A DNA stretch of 64,000 bases. Origin: Natronomonas moolapensis 8.8.11. GTDB lineage: Archaea; Halobacteriota; Halobacteria; Halobacteriales; Haloarculaceae. Below the pieces are notes generated by a model. It was not told the DNA's origin. It searched no databases and saw only the letters and a program-made list of their open reading frames with translations. This document shows positions 7,539-14,752 of the stretch, piece by piece. The position numbers and the translations under genes are program-made. The stretch lies in assembly GCF_000591055.1 (NCBI RefSeq), contig NC_020388.1, forward strand, positions 1,984,001-2,048,000, read 5' to 3'. The first letter of the stretch is position 1. The number at the start of each line of letters is the position of its first letter.

Positions 7539-9518
7539 GTGACAGACGAGCAAGCCGACGCCGCGGGGGGTCCTCCGGACGCCGACAGCGAAGCGCCCAC
7601 CGACACCGACGGCGAGGGGGTGACAGACCCTGACCGCGAGCGGCCCGCGGAGGCCGACGACGAGCAGCCCGTCGACGCCGAGGCCTTCTACGAGGCGCTC
7701 GACGCCCGGGGACGACCGGTCGTGACGGCCGCCGAGGTCGCGGCGGCGCTGGACCGCCCCGCCGGGGTGGTCGACGACGCGCTCTCGGGGCTCGAATCCG
7801 ACGGAGACGTCGGACGGCTCGACGTGCGGGCGGCGAAAACGGCCTGGTATGCGCCCGGACGGGCCGATGCCGACGAGCGCATCACCGTCTTCGAGAAGCG
7901 CCGGGACGTGATCGTCGACCAGCCCGCACAGTACACGCGGGCGCTGTTGACGCAGTTCGCCCATCTCGAGAACACGAACCGCGAGGGAGGATACGTCTAC
8001 ACCGTCCGCGAGGAGGACGTCTGGAACGCCCCGTACGCGACTTTTCCGGAGCTGGTCTCGACGGTCCGATCCGCGCTCGGCGGGCGGTACGAGGCCATAG
8101 AGGAGTGGATCGAAGGCCAATGGGAGCGCGCTCACAAGTTCCGGCTCGCGACCCACGAGGACGGCTACGTCGTCTTAGAGGCCAAGAGCGCGGACCTGCT
8201 GGGCAACGTCGCAGAGCCGCGACTCGACGACGGCGTCCTTCGGGCGCGGATGGGCGACGAGACGGCGTGGGTCGCCGAGGACCGGACCGCCGAGCTCAAG
8301 CGGACGCTGTACGAGGCCGGCTACCCGGTCCAGGACGACCGCGAACTCGAGACTGGCGACGACCTGCCGTTCGACCTCGACCTCGACCTTCGGCCCTATC
8401 AGGCCGACTGGATCGCGCGCTTCGCCGACTCGGGGTCGGGCGTGCTCGTCGGGCCACCGGGGTCGGGCAAGACGGTCGCCGCGCTGGGCGTGATGGCCGA
8501 CGTCGAGGGCGAGACGCTCGTGTTGGTGCCATCCCGGGAACTGGCTGGACAGTGGCACGAGGAGATACTCGAGCGCACGACGCTGTCGCCCGAACAGGTC
8601 GGCGAGTACCACGGCGGGGCAAAGGAAATCAGGCCGGTGACGATCGCCACCTACCGGATCGCGGGCATGGACCGCCACCGAAGCCTGTTCGACTCCCGGA
8701 AGTGGGGGCTAATCGTCTTCGATGAGGTCCACCACATCCCCTCGCCGGTCCACCGCCGGAGCGCTTCCCTCCAGACCAAACACCGACTCGGGTTGACCGC
8801 CACGCCCGTCAGGGAGACCGAGGATCAAGAGGAGATCTACACGCTCGTCGGCCCGCCGATCGGCACCGACTGGGAGGCGCTGTTCGAGGCCGGCTACGTC
8901 GCCGAACCGGAGGTCGAGATCCGGTGTCTCCCGTGGGCGTCGCCCGCACACCGCGAGGAGTACGCCGCCAGCGACGGCCACGGCCGCCGCCAGGCCGCGG
9001 CGACGAACCCCGCGAAGATCCGCGAGATCTCGGCGATCCTCCACGAGAACCGCGGTTCGAAGGCGATCGTCTTCGTCGAGTACATCGATCAGGGCGACGC
9101 GATCGCCGAGGCGCTCTCGGTCCCGTTCATCAGCGGCGAGACACCGCACGCCCGTCGGAGCCGGCTGTTCGACCGGTTCAGACGCGGCGCAGTGGACACG
9201 ATCGTCGTCTCGCGGGTCGGCGACGAGGGGATCGACCTCCCGGACGCGGAGGTCGCAATCGCGGCTTCGGGGCTCGGCGGATCGCGCCGACAGGGCGCCC
9301 AGCGGGCCGGCCGGACGATGCGCCCCGTCGGGAAGGCCCGGATGTACGTCCTCGCCACGCGGGGCACAGAGGAGGAGGACTTCGCGCGCAACCGGACGAA
9401 ACACCTCGCGGCGCGGGGCGTCCGGGTCCGCGAGACCGAACCGGTCGCGGTCGTCGATCCGGAGGACGCCTCGGCGACCCCCGACGGGGGCGGCGTCGGC
9501 TTCGAGGCCGAGCGGTGA
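7539..9518 (+). CDS. Superfamily 2 DNA helicase, XPB/Rad25-like
   Basis: 659 residues from the GTG at 7539, chosen because ggtcgttttt lies about 28 bases upstream. After an acidic N-terminal tail of about 45 residues and a winged-helix-like region (VTAAEVAAALDRPAGVVDDA), the helicase core follows: Walker A GPPGSGKT near residue 305, DEVHH (motif II) near 395, LGLTATP (motif III), SRVGDEGIDLPDAEVAI (motif V) and QRAGRTMRPVG (motif VI) near 588. This arrangement fits archaeal XPB-type helicases with a presumed role in repair. No Bax1 nuclease partner is next to it. The acyltransferase gene follows after 9 bases. Confidence 0.9.
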   Translation: MTDEQADAAGGPPDADSEAPTDTDGEGVTDPDRERPAEADDEQPVDAEAFYEALDARGRPVVTAAEVAAALDRPAGVVDDALSGLESDGDVGRLDVRAAKTAWYAPGRADADERITVFEKRRDVIVDQPAQYTRALLTQFAHLENTNREGGYVYTVREEDVWNAPYATFPELVSTVRSALGGRYEAIEEWIEGQWERAHKFRLATHEDGYVVLEAKSADLLGNVAEPRLDDGVLRARMGDETAWVAEDRTAELKRTLYEAGYPVQDDRELETGDDLPFDLDLDLRPYQADWIARFADSGSGVLVGPPGSGKTVAALGVMADVEGETLVLVPSRELAGQWHEEILERTTLSPEQVGEYHGGAKEIRPVTIATYRIAGMDRHRSLFDSRKWGLIVFDEVHHIPSPVHRRSASLQTKHRLGLTATPVRETEDQEEIYTLVGPPIGTDWEALFEAGYVAEPEVEIRCLPWASPAHREEYAASDGHGRRQAAATNPAKIREISAILHENRGSKAIVFVEYIDQGDAIAEALSVPFISGETPHARRSRLFDRFRRGAVDTIVVSRVGDEGIDLPDAEVAIAASGLGGSRRQGAQRAGRTMRPVGKARMYVLATRGTEEEDFARNRTKHLAARGVRVRETEPVAVVDPEDASATPDGGGVGFEAER

Positions 9519-9527
9519 ATTAAAGCG

Positions 9528-10214
9528 ATGCCGGACGACAGACCGGACGTGGGTCGCAGAACCGGCGGCGATCGGTCGGGTACGGAACCGGCTAGCGACG
9601 GGGACGCGAGAGACGCCGACGGACGCAGTGCGCGAAACGGCGGGGGGCGCCACGGTCGATTGCGCCGTTACCCGACTCCCGGACCACACAACTCGCTTTG
9701 GTCGTGGCCCGGCGCGAAACATCCACTACGCGTCGTGTTCAATTACGTAGCGATCGTCCTCGCGCGGCACGCGCCGAGCCTCCGGTTGAAGAACTGGCTG
9801 CTCCGCTCGGTCGGCGTCACCGTCGGATCGGGCGTCTCGTGGGGGCTCGAATCGACGCCGGACGTGTTCTGGCCGGAGCTCGTCGCCGTCGGCGAGGACG
9901 CGATCGTCGGCTACGACGCGACGCTTCTGTGCCACGAGTTCCTCCAAGAGGAGTACCGGATCGGCGAGGTCCGGGTCGGCGAGCGGGCGATGATCGGGGC
10001 CGGGACGGTCGTGTTGCCCGGCGTCGAGATCGGCCCGGACGCACAGATCGCCGCGAACTCCCTCGTCGCCGAGGACGTCCCGGCGGGAGAGACGTGGGCC
10101 GGGGTGCCCGCCGAACCGGTTTCGACCGCAGGCAAGAGCGAAGCAGCCAGGACGGGCGAGGCGGCCGGGGCGGGCGAAGCGGCCGGGGGAACCGGCGCGG
10201 AAAGCGAGCAATAA
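9528..10214 (+). CDS. Hexapeptide-repeat acyltransferase (WbbJ-like)
   Basis: 228 residues. A low-complexity charged N-terminus (first 50 residues) leads into helices (NYVAIVLARHAPSLRLKNWLL) and then the left-handed beta-helix repeat region (IGEVRVGERAMIGAGTVVLP, then GVEIGPDAQIAANSLV) ending in the usual AGVPAEPV cap. Such enzymes acetylate or acylate sugars or other small acceptors using acyl-CoA. The C-terminal tail (AARTGEAAGAGEAAGG) is low-complexity. Ten bases separate it from the helicase stop, so it may be co-transcribed, though the functions are not obviously linked. Confidence 0.85.
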   Translation: MPDDRPDVGRRTGGDRSGTEPASDGDARDADGRSARNGGGRHGRLRRYPTPGPHNSLWSWPGAKHPLRVVFNYVAIVLARHAPSLRLKNWLLRSVGVTVGSGVSWGLESTPDVFWPELVAVGEDAIVGYDATLLCHEFLQEEYRIGEVRVGERAMIGAGTVVLPGVEIGPDAQIAANSLVAEDVPAGETWAGVPAEPVSTAGKSEAARTGEAAGAGEAAGGTGAESEQ

Positions 10215-10222
10215 GACGTCCC

Positions 10223-10486
10223 CTACGCCGCGTCGCCGAGTTCCTCGCGGGCCGACGCGATGTCCTCGGCGATCGCCGCCGCGTCTTCCGGGAACAGTGC
10301 GATCTGGACTTCGTTGCCGTCGGCGTCGCTCGCGACGATCTTGAGTTGGCTGTCGCCGAACGGCCGCGCTTCGACCGACTCGGGGTCGAAGAGTTTCGCG
10401 GTCGCCGCCTTGTTCGTCGGGCCGACGTTCTTGATGCTTCCCTCCGTGAGTTCGATCATGAACGACTCGAGGTTCAGGTTCAACAC
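10223..10486 (-). CDS. Small conserved haloarchaeal protein
   Basis: 87 residues beginning MLNLNLESFMIELTEGSIKN, with two short strands (SQLKIVASDADGNEVQIALF) and a C-terminal amphipathic helix (EDAAAIAEDIASAREEL). It starts with GTG at 10486; a TATA-like stretch (CAGTTTACTCC on the minus strand, about 10508-10518) lies about 27 bases upstream. It converges with the acyltransferase gene. No function is assigned. Confidence 0.72.
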   Translation of the reverse strand: MLNLNLESFMIELTEGSIKNVGPTNKAATAKLFDPESVEARPFGDSQLKIVASDADGNEVQIALFPEDAAAIAEDIASAREELGDAA

Positions 10487-10557
10487 GCCCGTCGGTTCGT
10501 CGGGGAGGGAGTAAACTGTTCAGGGTGCGGTCGCCCGGGCAACGCCGGGACACCGAT

Positions 10558-11349
10558 TCAGCTACGGACTCGCATCGCGCCCTCCCGGATCACTTTGCGG
10601 TTGGGAACGACGTATTCCTCGCCGTCGTTTTCGATGTGAGTCACGAACACGTCGATCTCCTGGACGATCCCGCGACGGCCGGCGACCTCGACCTCGTCGC
10701 CGATCGCGTAGGGTTCCGACATGAGGAGATAAATACCGGCGGCCGCGGAGGCGAGCAAGTCCTTGGACGCCAAGCCACCGAGAAAGAAGACGCCGAAGGC
10801 GTAGGCGGCGAGCAACACGAGCAGTGCCGCCGTCGCGACACCGAGTTGCGACAGCGCGATCAGGCCGGCGACGTAGAGGATCGAGAGCTTCAAAAGCGTC
10901 GAGACGACGGTTACCTCCGGGAGCTTCACGCTCCGCAGCCGCTCGTCGACGACGATCTCCGTCTTGTCGCCGACGACGAGGCCGACCAACACGACGAAGA
11001 CGGCGACGAACAGCCGGGGAAGAAACGCCACGGCCTCCTCGACCAGCGCCTCGCCGGGGACTACCCCGACCGTCCGGATCGAGTACAGCGCCGCGAGAAA
11101 GAAGACGAACGCCCCGACCAGGCGGGCGAGAAACTGGACCGTCGAACCGCCGAACTGTCTCGCCGTGCGTTCGAAAGACGTCCCCTCGACGGCGTCGTCG
11201 ACCCCGAGAGCGACGAGCAATCGCCGGACGAGCGTGGCGGCGAGCGCGCCGACGGCGATCCCCAAAAACAGGACCACCACGGCGACGAGGAGGTTCCGTT
11301 CGGGCGCCGAGAGCCCCTCGAACCAGCCGCGGACGGCCACGGCGTACAT
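10558..11349 (-). CDS. Mechanosensitive ion channel, MscS family
   Basis: 263 residues with about five hydrophobic helices: NLLVAVVVLFLGIAVGALAA, FLARLVGAFVFFLAALYSIR, FLPRLFVAVFVVLVGLVVG, LLKLSILYVAGLIALSQLG and LLVLLAAYAFGVFFLGGLA. An MscS-type beta domain follows (MSEPYAIGDEVEVAGRRGIV, then QEIDVFVTHIENDGEEYVVP). The cytosolic C-terminal domain of larger MscS proteins is missing, so this is a short form. Its ATG shares one base with the dacZ stop (TGATG), so channel and diadenylate cyclase are translationally coupled. c-di-AMP controls osmolyte and K+ traffic in other organisms; a similar link here is inferred. Confidence 0.9.
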   Translation of the reverse strand: MYAVAVRGWFEGLSAPERNLLVAVVVLFLGIAVGALAATLVRRLLVALGVDDAVEGTSFERTARQFGGSTVQFLARLVGAFVFFLAALYSIRTVGVVPGEALVEEAVAFLPRLFVAVFVVLVGLVVGDKTEIVVDERLRSVKLPEVTVVSTLLKLSILYVAGLIALSQLGVATAALLVLLAAYAFGVFFLGGLASKDLLASAAAGIYLLMSEPYAIGDEVEVAGRRGIVQEIDVFVTHIENDGEEYVVPNRKVIREGAMRVRS

Positions 11350-12155
11350 CAGTACACCTCCGGATCCAACTCGAGGATTATTTCGCCGCCGGAAAACGCC
11401 CGGACCAGCCCGTCGGACTCCGAGAGGACCACGGCGACTGCGTTCGTGTCCATCGTGATCGCGCCCGCAGCCATGTGGCGTGCCCCGAGACCCTTCGGGA
11501 TGTCGACGCCCTCGGCGGCCGGTTCGAGGTACCGATACGCCGAGACGATCTTCCCGGAGTCGCTGATGACGAACGCGCCGTCGAGCCGCGAGAACTCCTT
11601 GAGCATCACGTCGACGATGGGGTCGCCGACGTGGACGTGGCTCTTTTCGAAGGGGTTGTAGCTGAGCGGCCGGGACTTGTTCATCACGTTCCCCGCGTCG
11701 CCGACGACGAACAGCGCGCCGACGCGTTTGCCCTTCTGGCCCTTCGTTCCCAGCTCGATCGCCACTTCCAGGACGTTCCGGATGACGGACGGTTCGGCGC
11801 GGCTGTTGAGGAAGAGGTCGTAGACGCCCGACTGTTCGAACTCGCCCGCCCGAACGCGGGTGATCGTGTCGGTGCCCTCCGAAAACAGCGCGAGCACGCA
11901 GACGAGCTGTTCGCCTTCCTCGGCGAACCCGTTCTCCAAGGCGCCCTCGACGCCGAATCTGACCCGCTCGCTGACGTCGTCGAACTCGAGGGGGAGTTCG
12001 ACGTAGCGTTCGGCCCCGAGCGCGTTCTCCGTCGCAACGACGACCGGGTCGCCGGCCTCGGCGAAGCGCTCGTACAGCGACCCGCTCGGGCAAAACAGGA
12101 GCGTCCCGTCGACGTCCGACACGATATCGCCAAGCAGATCGCCGAGTTCACTCAT
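11349..12155 (-). CDS. dacZ: Diadenylate cyclase (c-di-AMP synthase), archaeal DacZ type
   Basis: 268 residues. The C-terminal DAC domain carries the catalytic DGAFVI motif near residue 191 and GARHMAAG near 223, the archaeal form of the bacterial DGA and RHR motifs, so conversion of two ATP to cyclic di-AMP is expected. The N-terminal half (LLFCPSGSLYERF, EDTITRV-type strands) is the extra domain seen in archaeal DacZ. The ATG at 12155 is supported by TTTTTT on the minus strand about 27 bases upstream. The stop overlaps the start of an MscS channel gene by one base. DacZ is the recognised c-di-AMP synthase of Haloferax. Confidence 0.93.
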   Translation of the reverse strand: MSELGDLLGDIVSDVDGTLLFCPSGSLYERFAEAGDPVVVATENALGAERYVELPLEFDDVSERVRFGVEGALENGFAEEGEQLVCVLALFSEGTDTITRVRAGEFEQSGVYDLFLNSRAEPSVIRNVLEVAIELGTKGQKGKRVGALFVVGDAGNVMNKSRPLSYNPFEKSHVHVGDPIVDVMLKEFSRLDGAFVISDSGKIVSAYRYLEPAAEGVDIPKGLGARHMAAGAITMDTNAVAVVLSESDGLVRAFSGGEIILELDPEVY

Positions 12156-12270
12156 CGTTCGCCCGTCGAATCCGATGGAAAAAAGCGTTCCGGGGCGTCT
12201 GACGCCGGCCGTCTCCCGGCGTGGGGGTGCCGTATTCGTCCGCTGGCCGCGTCGGTCGTGATCGCTACCT

Positions 12271-12490
12271 GTTGTTTCGGGACGAGACGATGCTCCCGGG
12301 ATCCCCGGAGTGGACCGCTCGGTGAGCACCCGGGAGGCCGAGATCGATCAGACGACCCACGCCCGCGGGCTTGGCCTGTGGTCCGTTCGGTGGACGATGG
12401 ACGCCTACGGCGGGTTCGAACTCGATACCGGCGACGACGGGACGGCGGTCACGCTGGAGTTCTCGATCGCGTGGGTGTCGGAGGGCGGTC
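12271..12490 (+). pseudogene. Decayed C-terminal fragment of a haloarchaeal histidine kinase
   Basis: A frame without a usable start encodes RDDAPGIPGVDRSVSTREAE, then IDQTTHARGLGLWSVRWTMD, then AYGGFELDTGDDGTAVTLEF. This is the end of a HATPase_c domain: a damaged G1 box (DxGPGIP read as DDAPGIP), the G2 box GLGLW and the last strand. A stop at 12259 closes the frame upstream and no H-box or N-box precedes it. It lies between dacZ and nth, each with its own orientation and promoter. I read it as the remnant of a deleted sensor kinase. Confidence 0.65.
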
Positions 12491-12538
12491 TCGGGGCCGC
12501 GAGCCGGGAGCGCGGGTGGGCGGCAGCCGTGGATCGAT

Positions 12539-13222
12539 TCACCACTCGCTGCCGTCGGCCAGATCCACGTCGCTGTCCAGTTTCGACGACGGACAGATGT
12601 CCTCCAGCACGCAGTTCGAGCAGTCGGGGTTGCGCGCGGTGCAGGTGTCGCGGCCGTGGCTGATCAGCAAGTGGGTGAACTCCTTCCAGTCGCCCTCCGG
12701 GACGACCCCCATGAGGTCCGATTCGATCCGTTCGGGAGTGTGCTCTTCGGTCAGCCCGAGGCGTCGGGAGATGCGCTGGACGTGGGTGTCGACGACGATC
12801 CCCTCGACGACCTCGTGGCCGTGCTGGAGGACTACGTTCGCGGTCTTTCGCCCGACGCCCGCGAGGTCCGTCAACTCGGACATCGTGTCGGGCACCTCGC
12901 CGTCGTGGATCTCGACGATGTCCCGGCAGGCCGACGTGATGTAGCTCGCCTTGTTGTTGTAGTAGGTGATCGAGTCGATCGCGGCGGCGAGTTCGGACTC
13001 GTCGGCCTCGGCGTAGGCCGCGGGACCGTCGTACGCATCGAAGAGGTCGGCCGTCACGCTGTTGACGCGCTCGTCGGTACACTGCGCCGAGAGGATGACC
13101 GAAATGAGGAGTTCGAGCCGGTTCGAAAAGCGCAACGAGATCTCGGGATCGGGGTACTGCTCGTAGAGCCGATCGAGGGTCTCGGCGACGTGTGCGTCCC
13201 GGGTGTCGAGTGGCGTGCCCAT
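12539..13222 (-). CDS. nth: Endonuclease III (DNA glycosylase/AP lyase)
   Basis: 227 residues. Removes oxidised pyrimidines and cleaves the abasic site in base excision repair. The helix-hairpin-helix LTDLAGVGRKTANVVL carries the catalytic lysine, the catalytic aspartate is in VDTHV, and the C-terminal 4Fe-4S loop is complete with spacing Cx6Cx2Cx5C (CTARNPDCSNCVLEDIC). The ATG at 13222 gives a normal-length protein; the frame open farther upstream is antisense noise. Its neighbour upstream on the same strand is a degenerate Nudix-like gene. Confidence 0.96.
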   Translation of the reverse strand: MGTPLDTRDAHVAETLDRLYEQYPDPEISLRFSNRLELLISVILSAQCTDERVNSVTADLFDAYDGPAAYAEADESELAAAIDSITYYNNKASYITSACRDIVEIHDGEVPDTMSELTDLAGVGRKTANVVLQHGHEVVEGIVVDTHVQRISRRLGLTEEHTPERIESDLMGVVPEGDWKEFTHLLISHGRDTCTARNPDCSNCVLEDICPSSKLDSDVDLADGSEW

Positions 13223-13281
13223 ACCGCCGAAGGGGGCGGGCGGCCCTTGTGTATGTCGAGTCGGGAGTCGGGCACCCCGGC

Positions 13282-13737
13282 TCACGGGGGCGTTGCGGCC
13301 ACCGACGCGTCCCGATCCCGCCAGACGACACTCTCGCGCGGCGATCCACCAGTCGCCGTCGCCGTAAACGTCGCCGAGACGGTCCACAGCTCCGCACAGC
13401 CCTCGCATCGGACACCGACGATCGAGACCTGATCGAGACCATCGATGGCGCATTGAACCCCCGTCCAGCGTTCGGCTGCGTCGGCGACGGTACGGGGGTC
13501 GGGGGCCGCATCGAACACCCCGCCGGGGAGCACCCAGTCGTCGCCGTCCGGGCGCGCGATCAACCCCTCTTTGCCCTCGACCTCGACGCGGACCGCGATG
13601 CCGTCGGGGCGCTCCGCGACCGTCTCGAACCGCTCGCGGTCGACACCGATGGTCGTCTGACGGACGTCGAAGTGATCGTACGCCTCGTAGAGTTCGTTCA
13701 GGTACCGCGATACGTCCCCGGAGACCGAACACTCCAT
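13282..13737 (-). CDS. Nudix-fold protein with a degenerate Nudix box
   Basis: 151 residues that align by eye with the second half of the Nudix hydrolase at 2732-3298: the strand EGLIARPDGDDWVLPGGVFD corresponds to QLLLVRHDGVDLWVLPGGGV, and the later VGVRCEGCAELWTVSATF corresponds to VTCGSCSTWGVLPIF. The box itself, GGVFDAAPDPRTVADAAERW, lacks the RExxEE glutamates that bind metal. Catalysis of the usual kind is therefore unlikely, and a binding or regulatory role is inferred. A TTTTATT promoter element (13763-13769) lies about 28 bases before the ATG, and a repeat array lies farther upstream. Confidence 0.75.
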   Translation of the reverse strand: MECSVSGDVSRYLNELYEAYDHFDVRQTTIGVDRERFETVAERPDGIAVRVEVEGKEGLIARPDGDDWVLPGGVFDAAPDPRTVADAAERWTGVQCAIDGLDQVSIVGVRCEGCAELWTVSATFTATATGGSPRESVVWRDRDASVAATPP

Positions 13738-13820
13738 ACCGTAATCACACCCGGAGAACGAATAAAACTGGGGAATCGAGTCGGCCCGCCCAGACGGCGG
13801 ACCGACTCGTCCACAGTAAC

Positions 13821-14000
13821 AAATCGCCGCACGTACGACACACTATTTATACGTGCGTATAAATCGCCGTACACGCGTATATAACCCACCGCACACGTAT
13901 TTATATACTGTCGTACGTATGTTTATAATGTACCGTATACGTGTTCATAAACCATGTGCATATGTGCAAAGTACGGTAGACGTGTTCAAACGCCGTCGCG
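13821..14000. repeat. AT-rich array of degenerate 20-23 base repeats
   Basis: Between the degenerate Nudix gene and the end of rdfA lies a string of imperfect units of 20-23 bases. Clear examples start at 13821 (aaatcgccgcacgtac), 13861 (aaatcgccgtacacgcgtat), 13881 (ataacccaccgcacacgtat), 13901 (ttatatactgtcgtacgtat), 13921 (gtttataatgtaccgtatac) and 13943 (gttcataaaccatgtgcata). Each combines a TATA-like AT block with a CACGT/TACGT block. The spacing is close to two helical turns. The array covers most of a 297-base gene-free gap, and I see no coding frame in it. Confidence 0.75.
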
Positions 14001-14034
14001 CCGACGGCCGGGGCGTCTCGTCGGCCGGTGCGGC

Positions 14035-14655
14035 CTACTCCGAACACTCACAGCGGCCGCGTTCGAGCAGGTCGACGACGTCGAACTGCGTGTTACAGTC
14101 CTCACAGACGACGCGCACGTCGACGAACGTCCGAAACGATCCGATATCGAGGTGGCCGCCGGAGCGGAGCTGTTCGAGTTTCCCCTCGGTGACGGAGTCG
14201 ACCCGCCCGCGTAGCCGCTGTACGTTCGCGACCTCGCGCTCGATCGGGTCGGTCTCCTCCGGCGTGTATTCTGCGCCGCGGTGTTTCTGCAGGTACGTAC
14301 GGATGGCCTGGTAGGTGACGAAATCCGCCTCGAGCGCTTCGACGTCGAGGCCGTCGCGTTCGAGGCGGCGCCGGACCCGCGTCCGATCGGCGTTCTCGGC
14401 GTCGTCAGCCAGGAGTCGGTAGGTGTTTTCGACCTCCCCCTCGAGCGGTCGGACGCCGGCCCGTTCGAGCGCGCGCTCGAGCAGCCGTCGGTTGAAGTAC
14501 GTCGCCAGTTGTCTGAGGCTCCGTCGGTCCTCCTCGGCGGTCCAGAGCCGCTCTAGTTTCTCGCCTACTGAGTCCAGTCCGTACTCCTCGATCAGGCGGA
14601 CGACCTTGCTCCGGCGACCCCGCCCCGCCCCGGATCGGTCGTCGGTGTCTCCCAT
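14035..14655 (-). CDS. rdfA: Rod-determining factor RdfA
   Basis: 206 residues with the family signature KVVRLIEEYGLDSVGEKLER followed by LWTAEEDRRSLRQLATYFNR. In Haloferax, RdfA is needed for rod-shaped cells. The middle is helical and charged; the C-terminus is a small zinc ribbon with Cys184, Cys187, Cys202 and Cys204 (CEDC and CEC). A minus-strand TATA element (GATACT, 14682-14687) lies 29 bases before the ATG. It is divergent from the SMC-like gene at 14753, a pairing I believe recurs in haloarchaea. The start at 14655 gives the family's usual length. Confidence 0.88.
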   Translation of the reverse strand: MGDTDDRSGAGRGRRSKVVRLIEEYGLDSVGEKLERLWTAEEDRRSLRQLATYFNRRLLERALERAGVRPLEGEVENTYRLLADDAENADRTRVRRRLERDGLDVEALEADFVTYQAIRTYLQKHRGAEYTPEETDPIEREVANVQRLRGRVDSVTEGKLEQLRSGGHLDIGSFRTFVDVRVVCEDCNTQFDVVDLLERGRCECSE

Positions 14656-14681
14656 AAGATTGGGAGGAAGGACGGCAAGTA

Positions 14682-14729
14682 GTATCTTGCGCTCAGACCA
14701 TCGAAAGCGGCGTTTCACCATATTTATCC
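14682..14729. promoter_or_regulatory. Divergent promoter region of rdfA and the SMC-like gene
   Basis: Two TATA-like elements face away from each other in a 97-base gap: agtatc at 14681-14686 (minus strand GATACT) serves rdfA and tatttatcc at 14721-14729 serves the SMC-like gene. Each sits 28-29 bases from its ATG, as expected for leaderless transcripts. The closeness of the two makes shared regulation plausible. Confidence 0.6.
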
Positions 14730-14752
14730 GCCGAGGCGCGGTACGGCTGGAC

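Noticed and set aside
10824..12944. A 706-codon plus-strand frame across mscS, dacZ and nth
   Set aside because: Arginine-rich translation without motifs, antisense to three solid genes; only the short kinase remnant within it, in another frame, is real.
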